The position numbers were made by a program, and so were the translations under genes. A DNA stretch of 64,000 bases, taken from the NCBI RefSeq assembly GCF_004379255.2, contig NC_056038.1:27950061-28014060 (forward strand), read 5' to 3'. Positions 23,880 through 35,935 of the stretch are shown one piece after another (within the stretch, counting starts at the first letter, position 1; each line of letters opens with the position of its first letter). The notes below the pieces were generated by a model. That model saw only the letters and a program-made list of their open reading frames with translations. It did not search any database and had not been told where the DNA came from. This stretch comes from Salvia splendens. Taxonomy: Eukaryota; Streptophyta; Magnoliopsida; Lamiales; Lamiaceae.

Positions 23880-24204
23880 CTGCGAGATTCAGAAGTTCAC
23901 ACAGAATTTATGAGATAGCTTGATCTTGTTAGCAGCACATGAGCATTGTTATGGGAGTGTGTTGTAGAAATGAGACTCTGTAATGCTAAATTCGGTGGTC
24001 TTGCTTAGGCAACATTAGGCGGCCATGCCACTCTATGGTCTCTGGACTATTCGTCGGTGTTGTGACCAGTAAAATTGTAAGATTTAATGCGTATTGACTT
24101 CCTCTGGAGGGTACAAAATTTTAATTTTACAGTTGCAAGATACATAATTGTTTTGTGGTTATTTGCGATTATGTGTTGAGCATAAGTATGTGATAATAAG
24201 TTTA

Positions 24205-27200
24205 TATGCCAAATGTTCATTATGTCATTTATATTTTGTCTGCGATCTTTAAAAAAAACTCGAATGCCAAAATTATGTAGACTGGAAATGTAAATGGATA
24301 AGATTCTCATCGCTAAAACTGGGAGTTTATACTCAATAATTCATGTCCTCCATTTCCTCGACATAATTCTACGAAGATTGTTCGAGAATGCTTTTTGCAT
24401 GTACTTGACAAGTTCTTTGAGGAATAAGGTCAAGCTATTTTCTTTTAAGTAGCACGACAAGTCTTGGTTAGTGACGATGAAAGTTGGATATCAATAGAAT
24501 CTGTCAAGATGATTCTATTGGAATATCCTAGAGGGACAGAATGTTTTGAGGGATCTTTTGATCACTCAAATAGTTTTCTGACTCAAGTCATCGCTTAAAG
24601 TAATAAGAAATGACTATAAGAAGGTTTAACTGAAAAGTAGAAAACCTTCAGAATATTAGTCGTTATATTACTGTTAGAGGAAAGTAACATGATAGATGAC
24701 GAATTCATGAAGGCTGCATTTTTCCTAAGTCCTAGTTCATTTGAACAAAAGACTAGATGTGGAAATGGAAGAGTCTGATCAGTCATCAAAGTTTGTTTAA
24801 AGCGAGTGAAGATGCTTTGTAAGTTGGATTGACCTCTTTTAAAGAAGGACAATGACTTACATGACAATGCAACTTCTAAGTAAGAGATCTTGATCCAGTT
24901 AGGCTTTTGTTGCAGTGGGAGCTTATAATGCTCAATTATTGTTTTATGGTTGATGATTAAGGCTTCATAGTATTGAAACAATATAAGTGCAACAAGATTG
25001 AGTATGAAATAACACATCAACTTCTTAAACAATGAATGATAAAGTATTTATGGCTCTTAGTCTTAAGGCCAAGAAAATACTTAGCTATTGTTCAAACTGA
25101 TCTAGACTATCAAGATTTTAACAATTTGTTTGTTAAATAGCTTGAAAGTCGAGAATGTCTATTCGATGCACTATGAGTTAGAATCATTTGATTCAGAATA
25201 ATTATAGAAGTGCAACGTAGAAAGACTAGCAAGTCTCAATGGTTTACACTAATAAGAAGACGAGCAAAGCTTTGTGATCAGTAGTGGGAGTCTAATCTCC
25301 ATTAACGAATCCAAGCATTCTTTCAAAGAATGGGATAGTTATGTAAGAAGGAATCGAAGTCTTTCTAAGACAAGTTTGATCAAGTGATGAGTTGTACTCA
25401 TGAAAATCTTATCATTGATGGGATAAGCGTTAGATATAACGAGATACACCTTAAAGAAACTACCATCATCAGTACCTTCTACAAAACACGAGTTGTGGAC
25501 TAGAGTGACTCTAGTCTAGCACATCTCAAGGTGTAATGTTGTTCCAACGCATGTTGGAAAGGTATCCAAGTAATTGGAGTTGAGTACTGAGGTATGTTTT
25601 AAGGTTGTCCCAAATGATGTAAGATTATAAGTTCTGTAATCTTCAAAGATATAATTCTTGTATGAAGATCAAGAATAAAACTAAAAGCCTAACAGCGTGA
25701 TAACTCTCAGGACATAGAGAGATATCGGATTTTCCATATTACCAAAGAGTCATACCATTAGAAACTTTTGCACTAATAAAATCAACTTCAACACTTAAGA
25801 TTGTTAGAACCATGTCGTAGTGGGAGCGTTCCCAGGAACATGACGAGTTCATGGGTCTAAGAGTGTCGAAAGACTCGGTCTTAGATTTACTTGAACATAA
25901 TCCTTTTAACTACAATGTATAATTGGTTCATTTGGATATTCATCCTTGGAAAGGTGATAGATTCCAAACTACAATCTTAGATAGACAACATGTTTTACAA
26001 GACTTGCAATACTACCTACAGGCTGTGTCAGTCAGTGGGAGCTAGTACATTTGCAAGTGTAAATGTGGATCTCAAATGGCCAGACAATGACAATGGGCTA
26101 TGCCCAAAGAGAAATATCATCTTCTCGCTGTCGTTGTGCCAAGATTTGTTCGATCCTATTGTCTATCAGCACTTACATAATTAGAATGTATGTATCATGA
26201 TTGTCAAGACAGCTTTCTATTAATAGAAGTCTTGAAGAAATCATCTACATGGAACATCCTAATAGGTATGTAATAGAGGGCAAGAAACACATGATTAGAA
26301 GCTTATGAAGACCTTTGTGGTCTTAGGCAAACATCTAAATCAGAGATAAGTGTTTTGTCGAGATTTTCAAATGTTTGGAATTTGACATGTGCTCTTTAAG
26401 TGTGTAGTAAGCACAAGGAAGTTGAAAGTGCATTAAATATGGTATTATTGGTACTCTACGATGATGAAATCTACAAAAGTTGCAAACAACTAAGATTGGC
26501 ATCTAGCGTAGGAAACTGGTTGTCTACCCAGTTTAAGATAAAGGATTATAGAGAAACTAATTACATTCTAAGCATCTAAGTCTTTAAGATTGCTAGAAAG
26601 AATGTTGAGATTCTCTTAGGAATCTTATATCTACACATAGCTTGGAACATTTTAGCATTAGAATTTCCATGCAAAGGTTTTTACCTTTCAAGATGGAATT
26701 GTCTTGTCTCTAGTCAAGTGTCGTTTGACGCTTAGTGAGAACAAGAATTATGAGACTAGTTCTGTAGATAGATGTCTCATGTATGCTATGATGTGTACTA
26801 AGTTTGATATTAGTTGTGCTCATGCATAACAAGTGTATATCATATTAACCATGGCAAAGGACTTTGATTGAGGTAATGAATATACCATAGTACTTGAGAA
26901 AGACTAATCGCTATATTCTAGTTTACCAGTCATTCATGTAATGTCCTTAGGGTTACACTGACTAAGTCTTATGACTAATCAGTGATCGAGTAAGTCATCC
27001 TCAGTTTATGTGTTTACATTAGGAGTATACTCCTAGTAGCTTTGATCGTAAGTTTGAGTATACCTATGAGTATTTTTACTCTAGCAAAGGCTAACTCAAG
27101 AGGAACACGAAATCATAAGCTAAACAATCACATAGAGAGATGAAATTAATTAAAGATCAAGTACGCAGCAAAGACATAGTGACGCAAAAGATATTATCAG

Positions 27201-27310
27201 AGAACAACCAAGCAGATTTTTCACAGAAAAATGCCTTTGTGGCAACATGTTTCAAACATGATGTGAAATGAATGGTAGTTCGATATATCTAGCTCCAATA
27301 CCTGCTTTGT
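24205..27310 (+). pseudogene. Decayed Copia gag-pol of element B
   Basis: Similarity to A can be followed in order: the gag start near 24215-24300 (compare 19673-19760), an integrase-end segment near 25480-25580 (compare 30450-30560), an RT segment near 26230-26340 (compare 31275-31380; codons for EEIIYMEHP) and an RNase H/tail segment near 27150-27260. Every domain has several frameshifts and stops, and large parts are missing. None can be translated. Confidence 0.75.
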
Positions 27311-27314
27311 GTAT

Positions 27315-27376
27315 AAGTGGGAGAGTTTTTGGCAGTGGGTATACTCGAAAGCATATTTTGAGTATAAGTGGGAGAT
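27315..27376 (+). promoter_or_regulatory. Duplicated polypurine tract of element B
   Basis: AAGTGGGAGA-type tracts occur twice, at about 27316-27326 and directly before the 3' LTR at 27366-27376. Element A has the same pair at 32498-32507 and 32560-32570. Confidence 0.6.
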
Positions 27377-28930
27377 TGTTAGGTTTAGTATACTGAAAAG
27401 CATGTTTCGAGCGAGTTCACACGAATAGAATCTTGTTTGTGTACGAAAAAACTGTACAATTCACTTTTGACCCGATTCAGTATCATTTGAGCAGTTTGCA
27501 CGAATAGAATCAATATATTATTACATTGTGTTTGCTTGTGCGTTTATAAGATGTTTAATAAACATTTAAATGCATAAGAAGTAAACAAAGCCTAAGTCTT
27601 TTGCTTAGTAGACTGGTTGTGGGCGTCGTCCACTTTAAGGTAACTACAGTCGGTTCTATGCAATGCTTTGCAAAAGAAAAAGAAGAATTTCACAACCTAG
27701 ATAGGCTTTGGCTACCTATCGTGAAAGGTTGCAATGTCAGTCCGATTATTTCTAAGCCTTATTGAAATAAGATGACGTTGGTGTGGTATAGCACTGAATG
27801 GATCTAACAACAAGACGAGTCTTTATGCTATCTACTGAAAGACGAGGTCTTGATAATTAATTTCTTAATCTACATACATTATCATTGAGCATACGACATT
27901 GAGTATCTACTACTTTGACTTACCAAAGGTGCGGGTTTTTGGTCACCCAACGATCCAGGTATATTGGGTAGTGGTGATCATTATCTAGTGGTGCTAGGAT
28001 TGCTATTATGTTGAATCGTGCACGAAGTGAGTCTCGTTTGATAATGTCCTCAAGAGGAGCTTGAACAAGGTTTTATTATTCGGAAACTGGCCAGTTGGAG
28101 TTTTATTACTCTATGAATAATAAATAAGTGTTTCTTGCTAAGTCTACTCTTGGAATTAATAAGATGTTAATTAATTAAGTCCATAGCAGACTTTAATTAA
28201 TTAATGGGCATTTATATCTTAAGCGCGGGAAATAAATAATAAACAAAATGGAAACCCGGAATACTTATAATTTCGGATTTGGATGGGGAGTTCAATATTA
28301 CTTCTGTAGTGGCTGCTCATAATATTCCAATATAAGCTTGTATTAAATTGTGGGTTCAATTTAATTAGTAAAAAGCTAATTGGGGGAGCCCATATCCAAA
28401 ACCTTCCATAGATCCCTGACTGGGCCCAATATGAACTATTATAAATAGGAGAATAAAAGAGACAGAAAACACAATTTTTGAGAGTGAAATTTCGTTCCCC
28501 TCCTCTCTACAGTAGGGGACGAAAATTTCAATGGAATTTTCTCCTCCTTGAGATCTTCAGCTCCTCCTCCGTGAAAAAGTTCTGTCTTCTTTATTCGAGT
28601 CCTAGTGTTTCGATAAGATCAGCCCACACTGATTTCAGAATACAGTTCGGGACACCAGTCAGAAGATCTGTGGTCTAGTAATGAAGATCATCGTGGAGAA
28701 GGCGCGAGATATCGACGATTCTTTGGAGAATCAACGAGGTAAATTGGCTAACTCCGTAGAATTCATGTTTAGGATTTATATTCTATGAGCATGAATTATT
28801 TGCGTTCTAGCATGTAATTTTGTGTTAACATGTGAATTGATTAATCCCGTAATCTGTCAAATAGATCCTACGTCTGATTTATTTGTTTGTACAAGTCTTC
28901 CGCTGTGCAAGGGGCTCCAAAACCCCAACA
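27377..28930 (+). repeat. 3' LTR of element B
   Basis: 1554 bp, same length as its partner; followed by target duplication CCATG at 28931-28935, after which element A gag resumes. Confidence 0.92.
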
Positions 28931-29375
28931 CCATGTCCTCGAGATGATGGGCCACCTCAACCAAATTGAGGTCTTGGGAGGGACAATCGATCCCGAGTCC
29001 CAAGTAATTGTCATCCTTCAAAGTCTTTCCCCTAGCTTCCAACAGTTCAAGCTCAACTTTGAGATGAACAAAAGGAATTACACCTTGGCAGAGCTGTTGA
29101 CTGAACTTCAGTCGGCAGAGGACCTTATGGTCCAGGCTAAGGCGGCCATGATGATTTCGGCACCTCGTTTCTCTGGCTTGAAGCCTAGAGCAGGAAAAAG
29201 GCAGGCACCGAACTCAGGACCGGCCAAGATAGCTAAGGGAAAGAAGAAGAAGAGGGCTAACAAGAAGCCTACGGGGAAGTGTTTCAAGTGTGGAGAGAAG
29301 GGGCATTGGAAGCCAGACTGTCCTAAACGGGGCAAGGCTACAGGTATGCACCAGGCTCTAGTTGTCGAGTCTTGA
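28931..29375 (+). pseudogene. Element A gag, C-terminal part
   Basis: Continues gag in frame after element B: LEMMGHLNQIEVLGG, then a basic region and one zinc knuckle CFKCGEKGHWKPDC (CX2CX4HX4C). It ends at an in-frame TGA (29373-29375); protease follows at once in the same frame, so this stop either inactivates the element or would need readthrough. Most likely a mutation. Confidence 0.9.
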
Positions 29376-32300
29376 TTGACTTCGACATCAATTTGCACTT
29401 GGGTTATTGACACAGGAGCCACTGATCATTTTTGTTTTGATCCTGACTTATTGCAGGTGACAAGACGGCTACATGATCGTGAGATCGAAGTCCAGCTGGG
29501 CGACGCTACCAAAGTGGCGGCCGTTGCAGTGGGAGACATTTATTTGCGTTTTAGTAGTGATAGATTTTTTATTTTGAAGAATGTTTTGTTGTTACCTTCT
29601 TTTAGAAGAAATTTAATTTCAGTTTCTAAATTGGTTTATGATGGATATTCGATTTCTTTTAATGACAACTACGTTATTAAGAAAGATGGTTCTTATATCT
29701 GTCGTGGTATCATGGAAAACAATCTGTACACAATCACTTCTACACAGTTTAATAATCGCAAATCAGAACTCAATACAACATCGAAAATTTCAAAGAAACG
29801 AAAAGAACCTTCAAGTTCAATGAACGAAACGTACTTGTGGCACCTTAGACTTTTTCATGCCAATGAAAGGAGGATCCATTCTCTTGTTCAACAAGATCTT
29901 ATCAAAGGTCTAGAGGAGGAACCATTTCATAAGTGTGAGTCATGCTTAGAAGGCAAGATGACCAAGAGGTCTTTTAAGGCTAAGGGCAATAGGTCCAAGG
30001 AAGTACTTGAGCTCGTTCATTCCGATGTATGTGGACCAATGTCAACTGAGGCAAGAGGTGGTTTTTGATACTTCATCATATTTATTGATGACTTCTCGAA
30101 AATTGGATATGTCTACTTGATGCGTCACAAGTCAGAGTCTTTTGACAAGTTTAAAGACTTTAAGACTCTTGTGGAGAAATATCATGGAAAGAATATCAAA
30201 TGCCTACGATCTGATCGTGGAGGCGAATACCTCAGTGCCGAATTCTTGGACTACTTATCGGAAGTGGGAATTCAATCCCAACTGACTGCGCCGGGCATGC
30301 CTCAGCAGAACGGCGTGGCTGAAAGAAGGAACAAGACCTTATTAAACATGGTTCGATCGATGATGAGTTATGCACGTTTGCCTATTTCGTTTTGGGGACA
30401 TGCCTTGCTTTCCGCAAGTCACATTTTAGACAATTTACCATCATAATCCGTACCTAAAACTCCATATGAGTTGTGGACTGGGCGTAAGCCCAATCTAGTA
30501 TATCTCAAGGTTTGGGGTTGCCCGGCTCATGTATTGGAAAATGATCCAACTAAGCTAGGATCTAGGACGGAGGTATGTTTGTTTATAGGATACCCCAAAG
30601 GAACGAAAGGTTATGAATTCTTTAGTCTCCGAGATAAGAAAGTCATTGTGAGCACTCACGCGACATTCTTAGAGGAAGACTATGTAATGAATCATAAACC
30701 CAGCAGTGAAGTGGCTCTTGATGAGCTAACTTCAGTCACAAGTTCCATTAACCAAGAACAAGTACCAAGTGTACAAACAATTCCCGAAACTTCAACTTCT
30801 ACTCAAAATATTTTAGTGCCGCGCCGCAGTGGGAAGGTCTCACATGAGCCCGACAGATACATTGGTTTGGGAGAATCTATGGATCACTCCTCGGACAGCA
30901 ATGTATTAGATCCCTGGAACTTTGCGGAGGCGCAGGCAGATATCGATCATTGCGAATGGGTAAAAGCAATGGATTCGGAACTACAATCTATGATAGACAA
31001 AGACGTCTACGATTTGTCCGTCCTACCCGAAGGTTGTACTGCCATTGGGAGCAAGTGGATATATAAACGTAAACGTGGACCCGATGGACGAGTTAAAGTC
31101 TTCAAAGCAAGACTAGTGGCCAAGGGGTATACCCAAAAGGAAGGCATCGATTATGATGAGACCTTCTCCCCAGTGGCCATGCTCAAATCGATCCGGATAC
31201 TGTTGTCTATTGCAGCTTATATGGATTGGGATGTATGGCAGATGGACGTTAAGACTGCATTTCTAAACGGCAGTCTTGAGGAGACCATCTACATGGAACA
31301 ACCCGAAGGATATGCCATAAAGGGCAAAGAACACATGGTTTGGAAGCTTAAGAAGGCCATTTATGGCCTCAAGCAAGCATCCAGATCGTGGAACCAATGT
31401 TTCGATCAAACTGTTTGCAAGTTTGGATTCGAAAAGTGCCCAAGTTAAAGCTGCGTGTATAAGAAAGTTGATAAGGGGAATGTGGTGTTCTTAGTTTTAT
31501 ATGTAGATGACATTCTTCTAATTGGAAACAATAAAAAGATGTTGTCATCAGTTCGAACATGGTTATCAAACCAGTTCTAGATGAAGGATATGGGAGACGC
31601 GGGACACATCCTCGGGATCAAGGTTCTTCGGAATCGAGATAAGAAGATGTTGTGCTTATCTCAAGAATCTTACATCGAAACAGTACTTAGTCGTTTTAGC
31701 ATGCAGGATGCCAAGAAAGGTTTCTTACCTTTTAGACATGGCATCCATTTATCTCAAGAGATGTGCCCTAAAACGCCGTCTGAGATACAAGCAATGAGAA
31801 GGATTCCATATGCTTTGACAGTTGGAAGTCTCATGTATGCTATGCTTTGTACTAGACCAGATATTTGCTTTGCTGTTGGCATGGTGGCAAGATATCAGTC
31901 GAATCCGGGCCAAGGACATTGGACTGCCGTAAAGAACATACTCAAGTACCTTAAACGGACTAAGGACTATGCTCTAGTTTACAATGCAGTCGAGCTCTGT
32001 CCTTTGGGATATACTGACTCAGACTTTCAAGCTGATCAGGACTCGAGAAAATCTACTTCAAGATATGTGTTCACCCTAGGAGGTGGAGCCGTAATTTGGA
32101 AGAGTGTGAAGCAGAAATGCATCGCGGACTCGACCATGGAAGCCGAGTATGTGGCCGTTTCGGAGGCTGCAAAAGAGGTTGTATGGCTCAAGAACTTCCT
32201 TATGGATTTAGGTGTGGTTTTGAATCTGCCCAAGAGCATCACCATTTATTGTGACAATTCTGGTGCTGTGGCAAACTCGAAAGAACCAAGAGCTCACAAA

Positions 32301-32498
32301 GCGAGCAAACACATAGAGCGGAAGTATCATATCATTAGAGATATAGTGCAGAGAGGAGACATAAAAGTGGTCAAGATTGCGTCAGAGAACAACCTGACAG
32401 ATCATTTTACAAAGGCTTTGGCGGTAAAACCGTTCGATTGCCACGTAGAAGGGATGGGAGTTCGACTCATTCAAGACCTCAACTCGCTTTCAGTATAA
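29376..32498 (+). pseudogene. Element A pol: protease, integrase, RT, RNase H
   Basis: One reading frame throughout. Protease WVIDTGATDHF at about 29402; Gag-pre-integrase HLRLFHANERR near 29840; integrase with HSDVCGP, SDRGGEY and PQQNGVAERRNKT; RT from WIYKRKRGPDG through YVDD near 31500; RNase H with ADSTMEAEYVAVSEAAKEVV and CDNSGAVANS to the stop at 32496-32498. In-frame stops interrupt it at 30066-30068 (TGA), 30444-30446 (TAA), 31446-31448 (TAA) and 31578-31580 (TAG). No frameshift was found, so decay is by base substitution only. Confidence 0.9.
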
Positions 32499-32570
32499 GT
32501 GGGAGATATTTAAGACGTGTGCACTACCATTTTGTATACTCGAAAGCTGTTTTGAGTATAAGTGGGAGAT

Positions 32571-34035
32571 TGTTAGGGTTTTGTATACTAGAAATCACCT
32601 TTCGAGTGATTGGATACTGTAAAACTCTAATGGTTATTTTCTAATAAATGCAACAGATTATTTTTGTCATAATGTTGTTATGTTTTACATTTAATGGTTG
32701 TTTATTGTATATTTAAATGTATGAGCAAACGTAACAAAGTCTAAGTCTTTGTTTTAGTAGACCGGTTGTGGGCGTCGTCCAATTTAAGGTAACACGGTCA
32801 GTTCTAAACAAAGAAAAATAAGAATTTCACAACCTAGTTAGGCCTAGACTACCTATCGCGAAAGGTTGCAATGTCAGTCCGATTATTTCTAAACCTTATT
32901 GAAATAAGATGACGTTGGTGTGGTATAGCACTGAATGGATCTAACAACAAGACGAGTCTTTATGCTATCTACTGAAAGACGAGGTCTTGATAATTAATTT
33001 CTTAATCAATGTACGTTAGCATTGATCATACGATATTGAGTATCCACTACTTTGACTTACCAAAGGTGCGGGTTTTTCATAACCCAACGATCCAGGTATA
33101 TTGGGTAGTGGTGATCATTATCTAGAGGTGCTAGGATTGCTATTATGTTGAAACGTGCGCGAGGAGAGTCTCGTTTGATAACATCCACAAGAGGAGCTCG
33201 AAACGAGGTTTTATTATTCGGAACCTAGCTAGTTGGAGTTTGATTACTCTATGAATAATAAATAAGAGTTTCTTGCTAAGTCCACTCTTGGAATTCGAAA
33301 TATGTTAATTAATTAAGTCTATAGCAGACAATAATTAATTAATGGATGTTTCCATCTTAAGCGCGGGAAATAAATCAAATACAATTAAAGGAAACCCGGA
33401 ATACTTGTAATTTCGGATTTGGAAGGCAGTGCAATATTACTTCTGTAGTGGCTGCTCGTAAATTCCAATATAAGCTTATATTAAATTGTGGGTTCAATTT
33501 AATTAGTAAAAAGCTAATTGGGTGAGGCCTGTTCCAGATTCTTCCTTAGATCCCTGATTGGGCCCAATATGTGACTTATATAAATAGGAGAATAAAGGAG
33601 ACAGAAAATACAACAATTTATTCATAAAATTTTCGTCCCCCTCCTTTAAGAGAATTTTCGAAAATTGTGCTCTCCTCCGTGAGCTGAGTTCTGTCTTCCA
33701 TTATTTGAGTCCTAGTACGTTGGTGAGATTTGCCCACACAAATATCAGCGTATAGACCGGGACACCAGTCAGAAGATCCGAGGTCGTGTATTGAAGATCT
33801 TCACGTGGAGACGGAGCAAGCATCATCGATTCTTGATTGAATCAACGAGGTAAATTGGCTAATTCCGTAGTAAGCATGTTTTAGGAATTTAATGTGCTAA
33901 AGCATGTTTTAATTCAAGTTATGAGCATGATACATGTGATAATTACGCGAATAGATTTTGTCTAAATAATCTGCTAAATAGATCAAATTCATGTGATCCG
34001 TTTTGTCACGCACGCTTCCGCTGCCAACCCCTTCA
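32571..34035 (+). repeat. 3' LTR of element A
   Basis: 1465 bp, preceded by the purine tract AGTGGGAGA and followed by target duplication CTTTC at 34036-34040. Confidence 0.92.
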
Positions 34036-34711
34036 CTTTCGCCCCACACGTGCTCGTGGCCTTGGCTTCTACCCACTTAGAGATGTAGTCAACTGCGACT
34101 AAAATATACAGGTTTCCATAGGATGAGGGAAATGGACCCATGAAGTCCATCCCCCATATGTCGAACAGCTCACAAATAATAACCGGTACTTGTGGCATTT
34201 CATCCCGTGTAGAGATCCCACCGGTCAGTTGGCAACGTTCACAGCTTCTACAGAATTCATAAGCATCTTTGTTGAGAGTTGGCCAGTAGAATCCACTGTC
34301 CGAAATCTTTCTTGCCGTTTTGTTGGGACCGAAGTGTCCTCCACATGCCAAGGAATGGCAATGTGTCAGTACGTTCCTCTGCTCCCAGTCAGGAACGCAT
34401 CTTCTTATCACTTGATCTGCTTCTACTTTCCAAAGGTATGGGTCGTCCCAAAAATAGTACTTTGCTTCACTTTTGATCTTCATTCTTTGAGCCTTGGTAA
34501 CGTTTGGCACTTCTGGAAGCTCTCCTGAAACTAGGTAGTTGGCTAGGTCCACAAACCATGGCTCCTGTCCTACTTTTTCTTTCCTTTTTGCTGTTGTATC
34601 CTGGCCAGTGAGCTTCATTACCTCTTCCCAATCAATTTTTCTGAAAATCACTTCACACAAGTGTTCCTCCGGGAACCGGTCGTTCACTTCCTCGCTGCTC
34701 CCATCTTGCAC
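34036..34711 (-). pseudogene. Element D integrase, N-terminal part
   Basis: Minus-strand frame with the integrase zinc-binding motif ([19 protein letters not shown], then CRSCERCQ) and the first catalytic aspartate in [10 protein letters not shown]. It is cut after AKVK by element A; the annotated frame beyond that runs into A's LTR. The N-terminal section matches the linker between RNase H and integrase of plant Gypsy elements. Confidence 0.88.
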
Positions 34712-34768
34712 TATCCTACTTAAATGATTCGCTACCTTATTCTCGACTCATTTTTTGTCTTCCACTTC

Positions 34769-35854
34769 CTAATCGAATTCTTGTAGTAGGAGTACCCATC
34801 GGATCAGTTGGGGCTTTGATTCTTTATTGGCAATCAGGTACTTAATGGCCGCATGGTCAGTATAGACGATGACCTTGGATCCTAACAAGTACTGCCGAAA
34901 CTTCTCGAATGAATACACCACGGCCAGCATCTCCTTCTCAGTGGTGTCATAATTCTTTTGAGCTTGATTCAATGTTTTAGATGCATAGAAGATCACATAC
35001 CTTTTTCCCTCGATCTTCTGACCCAGAACAACTCCCACGGCATAGTCGCTGGCATCACACATTACTTCGAAAGGATGATCCCAGTCAGGAGCCCGGATGA
35101 TTGGCGTGGGGTCAATTATATCAACATAGCATAGATTTTCATAATAGATAGGCTTCTTCATGGCCTCATTGATATCAAAGGTGAATTTCTCTCCATGAAA
35201 ATCAATGCAAATTGTCCCCTCAGCCATGTCCACGATTGTCTTAGCTGTTCTAAAAAATGGTCTCCCTAACAATATACCGCTAGACTCTCTAGCTTCAGAC
35301 TCATTCATCTTGATCACATAAAAGTCAGCTGGGTAAGTAAAATTATGCACTCTCACCAATACATTTTCTAGCACGCCTTCTGGATTTATGCATGACCTAT
35401 CAGCCAGTTGGATTAACACCCTAGTGTTTGACAACTTTACTCCATTCAACCGATTATAGGCTGATAATGGCATAACATTTATAGATGCTCCCAGATCACA
35501 CATCGCATGCTCGATTTTTACATCTCCTATAGTTATAGGTAAAGTGAACATACCTGGGTCGGCTCTCTTGGGCGGTAGCTTCTCCTGCACAATTGCTGAC
35601 GCTATCCCTTCCACCATGATCTTTCCATTCTCCTGGGCTTTCCCGGCTCTGAACTCCTTGATAAATTTTCCAACCAAGGGCAGCTTCACGGCTTGGAGGA
35701 ATGGTATGGTGACATCCAGCTTCCCAAAAATTGACATATAATCCACTGGGTTCTCATTCTTCCTCCTAGTCACGAAACGGTAAGGGAATGGTTTTTTCCT
35801 TTTCGCCTCGTCGACCGGTTCTTCAACAGCCTTCTTGGAGTCTTTCTTGGGCAC
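34769..35854 (-). pseudogene. Element D protease fused directly to RNase H (RT missing)
   Basis: A 361-residue minus-strand frame. The first part is an aspartic protease of the Gypsy type (MCDLGASINVMPLSAYN near residue 118, then GILLGRPFFRTAKTIVD). Immediately after ENLCYVDIID it continues as the RNase H domain: FEVMCDASDYAVGVVLGQ, EKEMLAVVYSFEKFRQYL, VYTDHAAIKYLI. The whole RT fingers/palm region with its YxDD motif, normally about 400 residues, is absent, yet the frame is open across the junction. D therefore cannot make its own RT. Confidence 0.88.
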
Positions 35855-35935
35855 ATTCTGGGCTGGAGTCTCTGTGGTGGGTTCCGTTTCTTTAGGATGG
35901 TCTTCTCCGAGCCGTACGCCCTTGGCTTCATCTCT

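Larger units (their letters stand above)
20070..28930 (+). mobile_element. Element B: coding-decayed LTR element (LARD-like)
   Basis: LTRs 20070-21623 and 27377-28930, both 1554 bp, TGTTAGGTTTAG to CCCCAACA, with target duplication CCATG (20065-20069 and 28931-28935). Primer site at 21626-21639. The interior has a GC-rich block, an AT-rich block and the shared leader, then 3.2 kb in which fragments of a Copia gag-pol related to element A can be followed only in broken frames. LTR copies differ at roughly 20 positions by eye. Recent movement of a non-coding element is the simplest reading. Confidence 0.9.
16170..34035 (+). mobile_element. Element A: Copia retrotransposon
   Basis: LTRs 16170-17636 and 32571-34035, both starting TGTTAGGGTTTTG, with target duplication CTTTC at 16165-16169 and 34036-34040. 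Initiator-methionine primer site, gag, protease, integrase, RT and RNase H follow in Copia order, all in one reading frame. It is interrupted in gag by element B; own length is about 9.0 kb. Five in-frame stops and no frameshift were found in the polyprotein. By eye the LTRs differ at roughly 20 positions. Confidence 0.92.

Noticed and set aside
28478..28678. 66-residue frame also found at 21171-21371
   Set aside because: Both copies are in the LTRs of element B, so the repetition comes from LTR identity; no evidence of translation.
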